This document shows, piece by piece, positions 50,791 to 64,000 of a stretch of 64,000 bases of DNA (position 1 is its first letter; each line of letters opens with the position of its first letter). The notes under the pieces were generated by a model. It worked only from the letters and a program-made list of their open reading frames with translations. It had not been told where the DNA came from and searched no databases. Source of the stretch: Nissolia schottii (lineage: Eukaryota > Streptophyta > Magnoliopsida > Fabales > Fabaceae). Location: assembly GCA_003254905.1 (NCBI GenBank), contig QANU01041584.1, forward strand, positions 429,410 to 493,409. The letters run 5' to 3'. The translations under genes were made by a program, and so were the position numbers.

Positions 50791-51537
50791 AGCATGGGTA
50801 CTCCATTTTCACAAAAGCACCCTAGTGGGTAGGTATCCTGTACGGGTACGCCTCGGGTACGGTGCGGGTGAGCACTTGGCTTGCCTAAAACTACATCGTT
50901 TGGTCTTTTTTCCCCCTTTTAAATAGAAATCCATTTCAGTCCCCCCAAACCCTAATCTCTCTTTCTGGCCCTATCTCATTCTCTCTTTTCCAACAGCACG
51001 GTGGCAGCAGCGAGATCCAAGAGCAGTGGCGGCAGGGCCTAAGGCTAATAGCAGTGGCGACGTGACCCTAGAGCAGTGTTAGCATGATCCAAGGGCAGAT
51101 CTCTTCTCTATAACTTTGAGGTCGTCCTCTCCAACGATTCTGTCCCGAATCACTCCATCTACTTGGCATTGAATCTCTCTCTAGTTAGTGATTCACCCTG
51201 CCTTTCACATAATTCTTCTCCCTTGCTTTGATTTCATTTTATTCTTGTAATAGTTTGTGGCTGGTTACTGTTTTCATTTTATTTCATTTTCTCTAATGAC
51301 TAATTTCAGTTCCTTTTATTCATTGATTTGCGTATAGTAATAATTATGCTGCAAGAAAATATGAAAGCTTTCCACCTTATATGCGTGTGTGATTGTGTGT
51401 TTTGGAAAGAGGGGGGTGTTTGGTTTACTTTAACATTTGTGCGTGATGGATAGTAACTGACTAACACATTAAGATGTAAATTTTACTTGTGTTAACTGAC
51501 TCATCTGTTTGCACTCTGCAGGGATCATTTGTGTTAA

Positions 51538-54500
51538 ATGGCCAATAATTCTCAGCCCTCATATATGCAGGTACATTCACATATATCAATACTAACCCAG
51601 AATCTTCATGTTGTGTGTTTGGAACTTGTTTGCTTTGAGTATCTAATTTAATTTATGAGTTAAATGTTGATTTGAAGAATAGCCAGTATCTTAGGACTGT
51701 CTGTACTCCATATTTTATTTCGTAAGTTGAATGTGATCAATTTTGTCCAAGCATGTGACATCATGATATGTTTTGCTAATTTATTTCATTCTTGTTTTCT
51801 TGTCAGACTATGACATTCAGTTCTGTTTTCTGATTAATATATGATTTATATTTTGAGTGGCAATACTTAATATGGGATATGCACAACTGTGATAATTTTT
51901 TGTTTAATAGTTTCACATTGTATATATATATGTACATTGTGAATTATAAAAAATGATTTGTATGTGATCTTTGATCTTTTCTCAATCTCTTCTCTTTGGT
52001 TGTACCCATCTCTCTATCAATTTATTTTTGGATTAGTCTATTTGGGCTTCCTTAGTTGGATTTTTGGGTCCTAAAAGTGTTAGCTCACCATTATTCATGG
52101 AAGTAATGTCCTTTTTCTGTTCATTTTATTGATGACTACTATTTCTTGCTCTCATACAAAAATCTATTGCAAGTTTGCATGGCTCTTATACTTCTTCATC
52201 TGCAGTTTCCAGTTCGGCCTCGGCAAGGGCAACCATTTGCTCCAATGCCTTCACAACAATATGGACCCGCAGGTCATGCTATTCCTTCTTCAAATGTTGG
52301 GGTGCCTGTTGTTCAGAGTCAGCAGTTGCAGTATTCTCAACCAATGCAACAGTTGAATCCAAGACCAATTCAGCCTGGTCATCCTCCATCTTCATCGCAG
52401 GCTATACCTATGCCATATATTCAGACAAACAGGCCTCTGCCATCCGTTCCACAACATTCACAGCAAACTGCTCCACACTTGAGCGATCATATGTCTGGCT
52501 TACCTGTTTCTGGAGCAATTCCTAATTCCTCGTACACTGTATGGTTGCTTTAGTTTGTGTAGTTTACCAGTTGTTGTAGATTATTAGAATTCTCTTTGAT
52601 TTATTTATTACCATTTTTGGTCACAATTTTTCCAGTTCACACCATCTTACGGTCAGCAGCAAGATAATGTTAACACAATGGCTCAATACCAGCCACCACC
52701 ACAAATGCTAGCTCCTACTGCTGGACAACCTTGGATGTCCTCTGTTTCTCAGAGTGCTGCAACTGTTACACCAGTGCAGCAGGCTGGAGTACAATCATCT
52801 GGCACTACATCCACTGATGCAGTAAGTGTCTTATCCTTACTTTCATTTGCTAATGCATACTATTGTTCCTTTTGAAATTTCCACTTGAAATGCTCTTTTT
52901 GCACAAACAGTAATATGTGATAAAGCTTTTTTTTTTTTTTTTTGGGAATTTCTGTGAAGTGATATCTTTTAATGGTGGAGTCTTCTTACCCCCTTTATCG
53001 TTTTTTTATTTTAATTGTTACTTGTATGATAATGGGATTAATGTACATATTCCGAGAAGATGGCCATGATAGTGATTCTCTTGTGCCTTGGTGGTATAAG
53101 ACTCTTTTTTCCTTGTATGTTTTCTGGCTGAATTTAAAAAAAAAAAAAAAAAAAAACATGTTTAAGAATAGTTTTATTCAACTCTTTGTAGGTTGCTTGA
53201 TTTTGTTAAGGTTAAGCAAACCCGTTAAGTTGGTCTGCATCTAATGCCCCGTGTGTGGATTGTCCAAATATAGTAGATAGTTTATTCAATTAGATGTTAT
53301 TTGTAATTAATTTTATAATTACTTTCGTGGGCTAAGTGGCGTGAGGAAATATTATATATTTTGGGAGTAAGTGTTAGGATCCAATTGCAAGGTATTGGAC
53401 TTGAGTCCAACTTTGTGAGTATGGGATTCAGATGTGGGTCCCAGTCCCCACAATGGCCAGGTTTTGGGGTAGGGTTCTTCCAAGGTTTGTATTAGTTTAT
53501 TATTGTACTAGGTAGCTCTCTTGTTCTGATACCATTTGACGTAGGTTCCTTGAGGAGAGAGTAGCTAATGGAATCTCAATAGCGCATAGATTTTTTCATA
53601 TGACTTACATTACATGTGATTCAGTGACTTACATTTATTCTATGGTGATAGATATTCTTCTGTTTTTCTATTATGGTTTCTGAGGAATTTGAGTTTACAT
53701 AATTCTTGGTCTCTTGCTCTGCAAAATTTAGGCAACAAATGCTCCTAACCAGCACTCCATATCTGATTGGCAAGAGCATACTGCAGCTGATGGGAGAAGG
53801 TATTGATCAATATCTTGTTTTACTAGGAAACAGATGTCTTACCGTTTATGATAATGATCTGATTATTTATGTAGTTCACTTTATTTTGAATCATAACGAG
53901 AAGCTTTTGTTCTTTTCTCAATCTTACCAGATATTACTACAACAAGAAGACAAGGCAATCTAGTTGGGAGAAACCATTGGAATTGATGTCACCTCTTGAG
54001 GTGAGTTGTTTGATGATTTATTGCTGTTGATTCAATTTGAATGTCATTTTTATTATCTGTTCGACATGCTTTGAAAATGTTATGTGGTCAATCAAATTGG
54101 TATCTAATGTGGATGTTGGCAATTTCTGCAATGTTTCAATGATCACACAAGGTTTATGGTGGTGAATATCCTTTTATGTGCATGTGCTTCCACTGATTTG
54201 TAGATATCATGGCAAGTCAGGAGAAATTTTAGCAACTGCTCTATATGGTCACTGTGAAGGCGGGGGTTGCACTTTCTCAAGGCAGGCAACAGTTTGCTAT
54301 TTACAATCCTTTTTTTCCCCCCTAATAATCTGAAAATGTGAGATTGGTTTATAGATGTGGTTCTGAAATACCATTGATTGATGGTTGACTGTACCCTTCA
54401 CACCCCCTTCCTCCATGGGTTTTAGGTGATCTTTATGCGGTGTGTGTGATATCAATTGTCTCCACTGTACATTTCTTTGCTTTCCCCATGCACACACACA

Positions 54501-57500
54501 AAAAGATAAAAGATGTGTATTTGTGCATCTTGTTGCCCATTTTATGGTCTTGTTTAATTGGTTTATTGATTGCAGTGGAGTATGCTTATATATTAATGTG
54601 TGGGCATGTGAAGTTCCGCTTTATTGCATTTTTCATTGTTACTTGTTAATGTTGGCAATATTATAATATTATAATTTTGGTTCTTGTAGCAGCATGTGGT
54701 TAGTTATTATTATCTTGATATGATAATCTTTCTTGGATGGTTTATCATTAGCATTTTCAAGTATCTCTAATTCTGCTGGATGTGACAGAGGGCTGATGCA
54801 TCAACTGTTTGGAAAGAATTCACTTCTTCAGAGGGAAGAAAGTGCGTTTTATCTCATGTTCTATAATTTTATTTGAAAAATCTATATTCTTTGTGCTGCT
54901 TCTTTCTGTACCCTTTCTGTGGCATGTGTTTGGAAAAAATTGATCTAATTTTTGGGCTGTGACTTCTCGCAGGTATTATTTCAACAAGGTGACTCAGCAA
55001 TCCACATGGTCAATCCCTGAGGAACTTAAGGTTTATGAGTAATGATTATTTTTGTGATTGATTTCCATATTTTGCCTGACAGCATCGGATTTCTCAACTC
55101 AAATTGCAATATTGCTGTTCAGTTGGCTCGTGAACAGGCACAGAAAGCTGTTAACCAGGGAGTGCAGTCAGAAACAAATGATACCTCCAAGGCTGTTGAC
55201 TCATCTGCTGCAACATCAACAGCTGCTAATGCTGCTAGCTCAAACACTTCTTTGACATCAAATGGGCTTGCTTCAAGTCCAGCTTCTGTCACACCAATTG
55301 CATCAACTGATCCTCAGCAGTTGGTTTCTGGAATATCAAGCACCACTGGGGTTGAACTTAGTACTGCAGTAACCACTAGCACTGCATCTACTGTAGTTGC
55401 AGGACCTACAAATTCACTTGGTTCCACAATGCCATCCATGTATGAAACTATGTTCTGCATGTTCACAGTTTTCTTTTAATCTGGTTGTAGTTTTTATTGC
55501 TAACTTGTGTGTTGAAAATATACCTGAGCAGTGTTGAAAATCAAGCATCTCAGGATTTTTCTACTTCTGTTAATGGAGCTTCTCTTCAAGATAACGAGGT
55601 ATTTTTTTTAATCCTTCAGATTTGTCAGATTTCTATAACAATTCCAAAAATCTGACTTGTTAAACCTAATATAATCTTTCATGCAATTATACAAGCCCAC
55701 AATAGTGAGAACTTGATTTTAAAAAACATTAACATAAAACATGATACTAGAATAAATTTGTAAGGTATTATAGTATCCTGGTCCACATTTGACCATTTGC
55801 AGCTTTGGTTCCATACCATGGCAGATACTCAACCACCAGAATTTAACAGTTGAGAAAATGGGCGGAACCACTTATAGCAGGCTAACCACTTATAGCAGGC
55901 TAATGTGCCAATAGAAAGTTTGGTTGTCATTGTAGATGTGAAAGTGGCACCAAGATTTCTTGTTTATAGGCAAAATTGTGCTGATTATAAGTCTAGAAAG
56001 ACCAGGTCACAGTGAGAGAAAACTCCTGGAAGACAATTGAGAACCAGTATTGAATATTTACTCATAATCGGTGTTTCTTGCTATTCTTGCAGGAAGCCAA
56101 AAGAGGATTACCAACTGCTGGAAAAACCAATGTGACTCCACCTGAGGAGAAAGCCAATGATGAAGAAACCTTCATTTATGCCAACAAGTCGGTAAGAACT
56201 CTATGTATGAAAAAAACTTGGAATGCATGATATCCTTTTCTGTCATTATTTTTTGATATTGATGACCACATTACATTGCTCTTTAGGAAGCAAAAATTGC
56301 ATTTAAAGCACTCTTGGAATCTGCAAATGTTCAGTCTGATTGGACATGGGAACAGGTAGACTTGTGCACCTTTCCTTTTTTTCTTTTTTTGCAGGATCTC
56401 TTGTGCTTCAAATGCTAATTATTTTTTAATTGTTATACAGGCAATGAGAGAAATAATCAATGACAAAAGATATAATGCTCTAAAAACACTTGGTGAGCGG
56501 AAACAAGCTTTTAATGAGGTGAGAAGCAAGACTGCTGTCCTGTGGCACATTGCATATCCTACCTTGCAGTGGATCCTTAGTTTGCTCCAGCTGAACTATT
56601 GCAGTTGCTTAATGTTGTTGCATATCATATTCTGTGTATGTCTTAATGACTATCTGGCTCTGACATTAAATCAATGTTAAACGTCCAGTATTTGGGCCAA
56701 AGGAAGAAGCTAGAGGCTGAAGAGAGACGCATGAAGCAGAAGAAAGCTCGGGAAGAATTCACAAAGATGTTGGAAGTATGTTAAACATAATACCAGATTA
56801 TTGTGCTTCAATTAATTAACTCCTAATGCATATTCTCTTTTCAGGAGTGCAAGGAACTGACTTCTTCCACAAGATGGAGGTATGTTTCGTCTTGGTTGAT
56901 TAAGAATTTATTTATAGTTGGGTTTGGGTTTTTTGGCTGAACTAATCCTTCTTAAAATGTCTAATTAATATTTTACCATGATCAGCAAAGCGATTAGTAT
57001 GTTCGAAAATGACGAACGGTTCAATGCTGTTGACAAACAAAGAGACCGGGAAGATTTATTTGAAAGCTACATGGTGGAGCTTGAGAGAAAGGTGATATGA
57101 ACCTCTGTCAGCATACGTTTTAGTCTAGATCTTGTACCTAAGGAGGCTGCTTGAGTGTTTTGTGTGGATTGTCCTTACATAACTTGTCAAATTTGGGAAA
57201 AATAGTTTTTTATTTGGTGGGTTGTGGTGGGTGAGTGGCTGATATAGTCACATGGTAGCATTCTTGGTTTGCAGTATTTTTCACATAATCAAGGGAAGGG
57301 CTTGACTTGTATGGTTTGCTTGATTGAAATATTTATTCGGCTAAGTCAAACCTTGTTCCAGCTATGCTTTCTTCATCTTCCTCGTTAAACTCATAGTCTG
57401 AGTCTGAATTGGATGCAGGGAGAAGAATTGTACTAACTTTCAGTCTTTCTAGCTCTGTATAGAGCTATTTACAGATTCTAGGGAAGGTTTACTAGTCCGC

Positions 57501-60500
57501 CACTGATGGGCGTGATATCAAAGATTTAGATGGTTAAATTTTAAGTCGGGGTGGAATACCAATATATCCCCCAAAAAGACCCTGGATGGATGCTCGCAAT
57601 ATTGAATGAGTGGTTTATTAATCTGGGTTATTTTGTTCTATTTATTCTTAGGACTTAACAACAGGCAATTAGTATCAAATATTAGGAAGTCCTTGTTTAG
57701 AGTAAAATATAACAATAGGAGTTAGTTGCTTCAACTAATATGATATCTTTATTTGAATTGAAGGTGCTATTTGTAACTGATCAGCTAAAATTTGCAATCA
57801 AACATGTGTAACATTTCATTTCATGTCCTACAATTTAGGAAAAGGAAAATGCTGCAGAGGAACACAGGAAAAATCTAGCAGAATACAGGAAATTTCTGGA
57901 GTCCTGTGATTATGTGAAGGTACAGTTTAAAAAAAAGGATATTTAATTCTGTTGTAATGCTTGCTTTGTTCTTCAACCTTTTCCTTAATATTTGTTTGTT
58001 TCATTTTAGGTGTACAGTCAGTGGCGGAAAGTCCACGATCGGTTAGAGGATGATGACAGATACTTACGACTTGAAAAAATTGACCGGTTGCTTGTTTTCC
58101 AGGTATATTTTCTTATAGTTATAGTTGGTCATGTATGATGGATCTATGTGCTGAGATTGGCTTTGGCAGGACTATATTCGTGACTTGGAGAAGGAAGACG
58201 AGGAACAAAAAAGATTACAGAAGGTTGATCCAAGTTTATCATTATTGATTGTGTTTCTGTCCATATCTTTGTGTGTATTTATTTTTATGACCACATTTAG
58301 GAACGAATCCGTCGAGGTGAAAGGAAAAACCGCGATGCATTTCGCAAGTTGCTGGAAGAACATGTTGCTGCTGGAATGCTTACTGCTAAAACTCAATGGC
58401 GAGACTATTGCTTGAAGGTAATATAATTTTCTGTTGGTCATGATGAAAATCTGGAATAATAAGGAAAATGAAAGCATTTTCTTGTGTTTTCAATTTTTTT
58501 AGGTTAGAGATTTGCCTCAATATCAAGCTGTTGCATCAAACACATTGGGTTCCACTCCAAAAGATTTATTCGAGGATGTAGCTGAAGGTCTTGAAAACCA
58601 GGTTATCTAATTTCCATTTCTAGTAATTTCTTTTGAATATTTATTATGAGTTTGTTGTAGATATTTGTTTCTGTCGGAAACTAGTATCATATTATGGTCC
58701 ATGCTGGTATTGTCTTGTTTTCTGTTATCTGACTACTTCCTATATTCTGAGGGTTTGCGCCATTCAGACAATAGGAAGGAAAGTCGATCCTATTCTTTTT
58801 GTGTTTCAAGTTTGATATTAGTTGACTTCTGAAGAATTTAAATAAGTTGATGGAAATAAGACTGGTCATATATTTTAATGTCTTAATTGAATATTTCAAG
58901 GGTCGTCTGTAGTTTGGCTATGAATTACTAAATTCTTAGTATTGTGATAACTTGGTCTTTTTTCTTTGAGTGATCTGTTTAACTTGGTTTATTTGGTGAA
59001 ACATTTACGTGAACCCAAAGTATTGTTTTGGTTGCTGATTTCTATTTTTAACATATATTTTTTTGGGTCAACAGTATCATGAAGACAAGACACTCATAAA
59101 AGATATAATTAAGTCGGGCAAGGTAGGCATCAAATAGATCTTTCTTTTATTTTATCTGTAGCTTATGTTTGATGATAAACTCTGTTTCTCTGTCTCCTGC
59201 CCCGTTCAAGCAGATCACTGTAGTCTCTACATCGGTGTTTGAGGATTTCAAGTCTGCTATCTTGGAAGAAGTAAGTTGCCAAACAATATCAGAGATCAAT
59301 TTGAAGGTAATGTATTTTGGTCCTAACTTCTGTCATTTTGATTTTCATTTCTTGCCCCTAAAATATAAATCCATATAATTTACAAGAGTAGTTACTCAAA
59401 TTACCGAAATCAAAGCTCAATGTCAGCTACTCTTGCAGTGTCTAAACAGTGAATTTATCACAAGGCAAGGTAATCCATTACAATAATGGGTTGTATATGG
59501 TTTGGCATCTCTAATTAATACTCAGCCACGAAGTTGAAAGCTCGCCATTTTTTAAAGTTCAGATAATATTTATCAATGAGGGAAATAAAACACTTTGTTG
59601 CATTAGTTTCAAGTTTTTTTGGATTCATTATGGATATAGTAGTTCTGAGGCCTTGTTTACATATTGATATAAAATTAAATCTATTACAGAATAAAATAAA
59701 CTGTTACCATTGCTGAGTTTGTAACTTCAGTCTGGTTTTTCCCCCTCATTCCATAAATTGTTGCATGGGTTTCGTTACATTGTTATTGATCAACTTCAAT
59801 AACATGGAATCACGTGTGTTGGAGGTTGTTGCTAGCTAGATGACCTGTAGCTTATGCCTTTGCAACATGGTTCGTTCATCAGAGTTTGATGCTTTGTTTA
59901 TCTTTTGAAGCTTATATTCGAAGAGATTTTGGAGAGAGCTAGGGAGAAGGAGGAGAAAGAAGCTAAGAAGCGCCAACGCCTCGCTGATGACTTCACTAAC
60001 CTATTATATACATTCAAGGTGAACTAATACTCTTCCAGTGATCTGATTCATGTTTCACATCATTTGGCTAAATGAGTTGCTATTAAGCATCATTACTTAC
60101 TTTTGTAGGATATTACCACTACTTCAAATTGGGAGGATTGTAAGCCACTTTTTGAGGAGACACAAGAGTACAGGTATCTTTACAATTTTCTGTTTCTCAG
60201 TAACTGGAGCAGTTTTACCATGGAAAACGTCTTCCGTTTTTGTTTTTGCTTGATGTTTCTGTCATGCACTTCCTTATAGGTCAATTGGGGATGAAAACTA
60301 CAGTAGAGAAATTTTTGAGGAATACATTACATACTTAAACGAAAAGGCTAAAGAGAAGGAACGGAAACGCGAAGAGGAAAAGGTGAGTAAATTTTGTCTC
60401 TGTTTTTGGTTTCATAACTTGTTTGATATGGTTAAGATAATCTGGTTCCATACGACTTTACTTCAAATTTGTTCTTGCCCTTTGCAATGTCTAATTCACT

Positions 60501-61123
60501 CCTTTGAAATAAATGCATCTAAAATAGATTCTTGCAATAAGGGGCTAGGGTCAACATTTTTTAAAAATGAATTTTCTGCAGGCCAAAAAAGAGAAAGAAA
60601 GAGAGGAGAAAGAGAAACGAAAGGAGAAGGAAAAAAAGGAGAAGGATAGAGAACGCGAGAAAGAAAAGTCTAAGGACCGTCATAAGAAGGATGACACAGA
60701 TAGTGAAAATCAAGATACTGAGAGCCATGGTTTCAAGGAGGAGAAGAAGAAAGAAAAGGATAAGGAAAGGAAACACAGGAAGAGACGTCACAGCAGCGTA
60801 GAGGATGTCGATTCTGAGAAGGATGAGAAGGAAGAGTCTAAGAAATCACGAAGACATGGCAGTGACCGCAAGAAGTCTCGGAAGGTATGAAATATTTCTG
60901 CACTTTTATTTAATTAAATCATGATTGTGCATGTTTTTACTTACAATTTAGAATAGGCATATGAATGTGTGGAACTATATTCTTGCAGCATGCAAACTCT
61001 CCTGAATCAGACAATGAAAGTCGACATAGAAGACACAAGAGGGACCACCGGGGTAGTTCCAAGAAAACTGGGGGGCTCGAGGAACTTGAAGACGGTGAAC
61101 TTGGTGATGATATGGACGTCTAG
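51538..61123 (+). CDS. PRP40A: Pre-mRNA-processing protein 40A (PRP40A)
   Basis: 27 coding exons: 51538-51570, 52206-52538, 52636-52821, 53732-53799, 53931-54000, 54789-54841, 54973-55030, 55123-55439, 55532-55598, 56093-56191, 56287-56355, 56441-56518, 56689-56775, 56845-56879, 56986-57091, 57839-57919, 58010-58102, 58170-58223, 58301-58417, 58503-58601, 59075-59122, 59214-59306, 59911-60018, 60109-60173, 60280-60382, 60582-60884, 60989-61123. They join in frame to 985 residues (Arabidopsis PRP40A is of similar length). PRP40 is a nuclear U1 snRNP-associated factor that bridges the 5' splice site to branch-point proteins; plant homologues bind the RNA polymerase II C-terminal domain through their WW domains. 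Domains in order: Gln/Pro-rich N terminus (1-185), WW1 (W197, W219), WW2 (W238, W260), Ser/Thr/Ala-rich linker (270-420), a series of five to six FF domains (about 425-840), and a Lys/Glu/Arg-rich tail (about 820-960) ending in an acidic [13 protein letters not shown]. All junctions are GT-AG. No defect is seen; likely functional. Confidence 0.95.
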
Positions 61124-62587
61124 TCCTCATGCTAACTTTTTTGCAATGGTGTGATAAAGAGATTCACCTGCATCTTTTGAAGAATATTTTCTTTCGTCGT
61201 CTAATACAATTTAGTTCTTGTTACTCCCATTTTCTCGGGACACTGCTGTGAACGTACATCGAATGTAAAAAATATGAAATCTTTGGTTCTCCTTAGTTTT
61301 GTCAGTTGATAGGTCCACTTAGTGCCAAGAGTGCTTTGCGTACCATTTATTTGCAACTCAACTTTTAATGTCTTTATAGGCTCAACAGTTGCAAATTATT
61401 TGCAGATAAATGCGGCATCATTTGAGACCCTAAGGATATATTGCTTTCTTTTCAATGACCTCACGTGGGCATCTGAAGTCATTTGACCAGATTGATTATA
61501 ATCCGTAATGTTACTCATTCATCGTGGTGCTCCAAATGGAGGAGGATGTTTTGTTTATGAAGGCTGCCATTTACCTTGTGTTTTTTTCTTTTAAGTCAGG
61601 TCGTATTTTTCTATTAACGTTAAACCCATGGCGGGCAATAATGTACGAGGGAAAACATCCTTGAGACTTAACAATGCTTGACCAAGTAAAAGAGTATTCA
61701 ACTTATACTAATTTATGGAACACTTAAAAAAAAATAAAATCATAACAATGCGTAAGTTTCACACTATCATAGTCAGTCTACAAAATATTTGTCCCCTAAT
61801 ATGGCTTTAGCAATGCTCGTTGATCATGCAAACTTACAAAACTTGTGCTTTGGAAGCCACACATTTTGCATGCCTCATTGGATTAATTCCACTATTAATT
61901 ACCAGCATATTCATGTAAACTGCACCTTCACCCCGATTGATATCCACTTATTCGTGTTCCACCACGAGTGCAATAAAAAATTATTAAAAATGCTACATGT
62001 ACACCTAATTTTATACACTCATACATACACCATTAATAATACACAAACTTTATTCTCATGAGTGCACAAACATTACACTTATAGATGATATTCCCAACTA
62101 TACTTAATTAAGTGCAAAAACATTACAGACATTAAAACACAAACTTTATGTATATAAGTATAAGGTATATGTATGATGTATATTTTTTGGTGTACGTGTA
62201 GCAGGACTCAAAAATTATTTAGTACTTTGCAAAATACTTGGCCACAGTTATATTTTGTTGCGCCTTATCAAACACACGCTTATTTCGTGTCCTCCATACC
62301 ACCCATACATGATAATTTCATAGGAGTTTAACTTTAATTACTATTTTATCTTTGATATTTGAGGTTAAGAGAAGGTTGTTTACCTAATGAATTTACGGCA
62401 AGAATCATATGGGCTTGTATATATTATACCAAAAAAATGAATCTAAAGTAGCTTGTCCATACATCCTTACATTAAAAAACGGGGGAGAAAAACATAAAAT
62501 CTCAAATTCGAAACTAATAGTTTTTTAATATTTGACGTTTCAAATGGAGTAATATTAGTCAAAACATCAAGAGCAAATTTTATAGAG
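61124..62587. other. PRP40A 3' region and intergenic DNA
   Basis: The first 200-300 bases are the presumed PRP40A 3' untranslated region. The remainder separates it from the convergent gene on the minus strand. A 90-codon open frame at 61789-62061 has no recognisable motif. Confidence 0.5.
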
Positions 62588-64000
62588 TCAATTTGTCGAA
62601 GTTTCCATCATTTCTAATACAATTTCATTGTCGATAATGCATTCTAAAATTTCATCCGTAATCTCAACTCCAACGTCCTTCACTTGCTGTTCGAAGTTTC
62701 TCCATTTGATTATTGAATTCGAGTCATCTGAAGTTAACAGGTTAGTTAAGTTTACACCACAAATGACTTTTCCAAACTCTCGAGGCACCGTGGATTGTTT
62801 GTAACAGCCACCTTGCTTTCTATCGTCTTTTGTTGGAATGGCTATGGAAATATTTCTTTCACAAATTCGTAGCAACTTCTTTATCTTGTGTACTACACTT
62901 TTGGAGACATTAGGCCTAAGGAGGAGATGTCCTGAATCCATTGTACAATTGTTTTTCACTGACTCACCAATTAAACCCCACAAAGCATCTACAGTTTCAT
63001 CAACACAATAAACTCAATTATGTACCCAACTTGTGACATTCATAATTTAAACAAATGAGAATTTTAATTATTCAAGTGTTAGAATGCAATATTAACTAAG
63101 AATTAAACTACAAATGCAATATGTTAACTATTGATTATATGAAAGTGGTCATCACTTATCAATTGTGGTATCTAAATCTCTACATACAAATAATAGAATT
63201 GCCCCAATAAAATTGTTAATTTGTATAATATAAGACTAATATTTAAGGCCTAATTCATCAATCTATTTATCAATCTACACTCTTTTGTCATTGACACCTG
63301 CATCTTTTTTTATTTTGTCCTTAAAAATGTCAATTGTCGTGGTGGGTAAGTTGAAAAGTAGGTTAATAATTTAAATCTCTGAAACATGTTGAGTACAATG
63401 GGACGAAGAAACTTACCATGTGGAACTCTGCATATAGGTATCTTTCCCAGCGAAACTAGTCCACCTTGCATGCCTCTGTCGCGCTGCCTTCCATTGTTGT
63501 TAAGAGCAGCAAAATTAATTAATTAATACAATAGTTTCAGAAAAACAGTAAGGATTTGTGGTTAATCAAATGTTTGAGAATTAAATTCGTACCTCTCTAG
63601 TCCCATGCTGCATACACTGGAATTTCGCCAAGTATCTGAAGAAGAAAAATTATAATCTTCATGTGAGCACATGGAATTTCTCTCTTGGTCGACATCTGAG
63701 AATGAATTGAAAACACTAGAGCTTCTAGTAGCTGATGAAAACTGAACAATTTGATTAGCACACCCTTCAGGAACACTAACATCATGGTTATTTCTTTGGC
63801 CATGGTCCTTGGTCAGAACAATGCCTTCTTTGCAAAATCCAAGCTTCCTATATAGAGATTGTACAAGAATTTTGAAAAATTGAAGCATAGCCTTTCTCCT
63901 TTTCTTGTTGAAGACAGAACGCTTGCCAGAATCTGCATTCAATCCACACCCTTTTGAGTAGTGTCTCTCTAGAAGGTATATCTCTAGGATGAAAGGTTCT
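62588..64000 (-). CDS. Unrecognised multi-exon protein, 3' part (DUF4378-like end)
   Basis: Three minus-strand exons join in frame: 64000-63593 (open at the window edge), 63487-63417 and 62988-62588 (TGA). Donors are GTACGA and GTAAGT, acceptors GGAAG and TGTAG. The visible 292 or so residues start EPFILEIYLLERHYSKG and contain a basic stretch (FNKKRRKAMLQFFKILV), a Ser-rich middle, GGLVSLGKIPICRVPHDALW across the exon junctions, and a C-terminal segment with WRNFEQQVKDVGVEITDEI. That last segment, W-x(2)-FE then VGxEI and an acidic helix, resembles the end of plant DUF4378/TRM-type proteins, but the match is short and I do not name a function. Clean splicing and frame continuity support a real, expressed gene transcribed convergently with PRP40A. 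Confidence 0.65.

Overview
This is a 64 kb piece of plant nuclear DNA, almost certainly from a eudicot. The evidence is AT-rich intergenic sequence, multi-exon genes with GT-AG introns, a plant-specific growth-regulating factor (GRF) gene with a miR396 site, a plant PRP40A splicing factor, and typical plant Ty1/copia, Ty3/gypsy, Helitron, Mutator-like, hAT and Stowaway-type elements. A legume or other rosid would fit, but the sequence alone does not prove it. One run of Ns (24568-24819) and one isolated N near 36994 show a draft assembly.

Layout. 1-13 kb is gene-free and repeat-rich: a scattered short-motif array (1206-1776), a hAT-type MITE with a perfect 8-bp target duplication (1803-2483), a Mutator-like element with long sub-repeated inverted ends (about 6784-8085), a Stowaway-like MITE (8424-8709), two other palindromic elements, and a threefold 244-bp tandem repeat (12034-12770). 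13.1-18.7 kb holds a complete GRF gene on the + strand. 19.3-24.6 kb is a broken copia element on the - strand whose 5' LTR runs into the gap. 26.9-27.7 kb is a Helitron 3' end with a helicase remnant on the - strand; a second, broken copia element (27705-32977, + strand) lies beside or within it. 34.8-35.4 kb is a small single-exon DUF688-like gene. 37.3-42.6 kb contains an orphan Mutator-like end and a well-bounded 2.8-kb Mutator-like element (9-bp target duplication) carrying part of a plant mobile domain (PMD) gene. 46.3-47.1 kb is a chimera of an importin-beta pseudogene piece and a FAR1-like N-terminal piece, followed by a gypsy-type LTR. 50-61.2 kb is a complete 27-coding-exon PRP40A gene on the + strand, with a LINE fragment in its leader intron. 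62.6-64 kb is the 3' part of an unrecognised multi-exon gene on the - strand that leaves the window.

The three clear host genes are unrelated in function: GRF is a growth transcription factor under miR396 control, PRP40A is a U1 snRNP-associated splicing factor, and the DUF688-like gene has no known function. They form no operon or pathway cluster. I saw no evidence for a new multi-gene system. The most unusual items are the FAR1/importin chimera, the Mutator-like family whose ends are built from a palindromic GCCAA/TTGGC module, and a candidate 9-nt microexon in the GRF gene. Exon limits were read by eye from splice consensus and frame continuity; both full gene models close in frame (664 and 985 residues).
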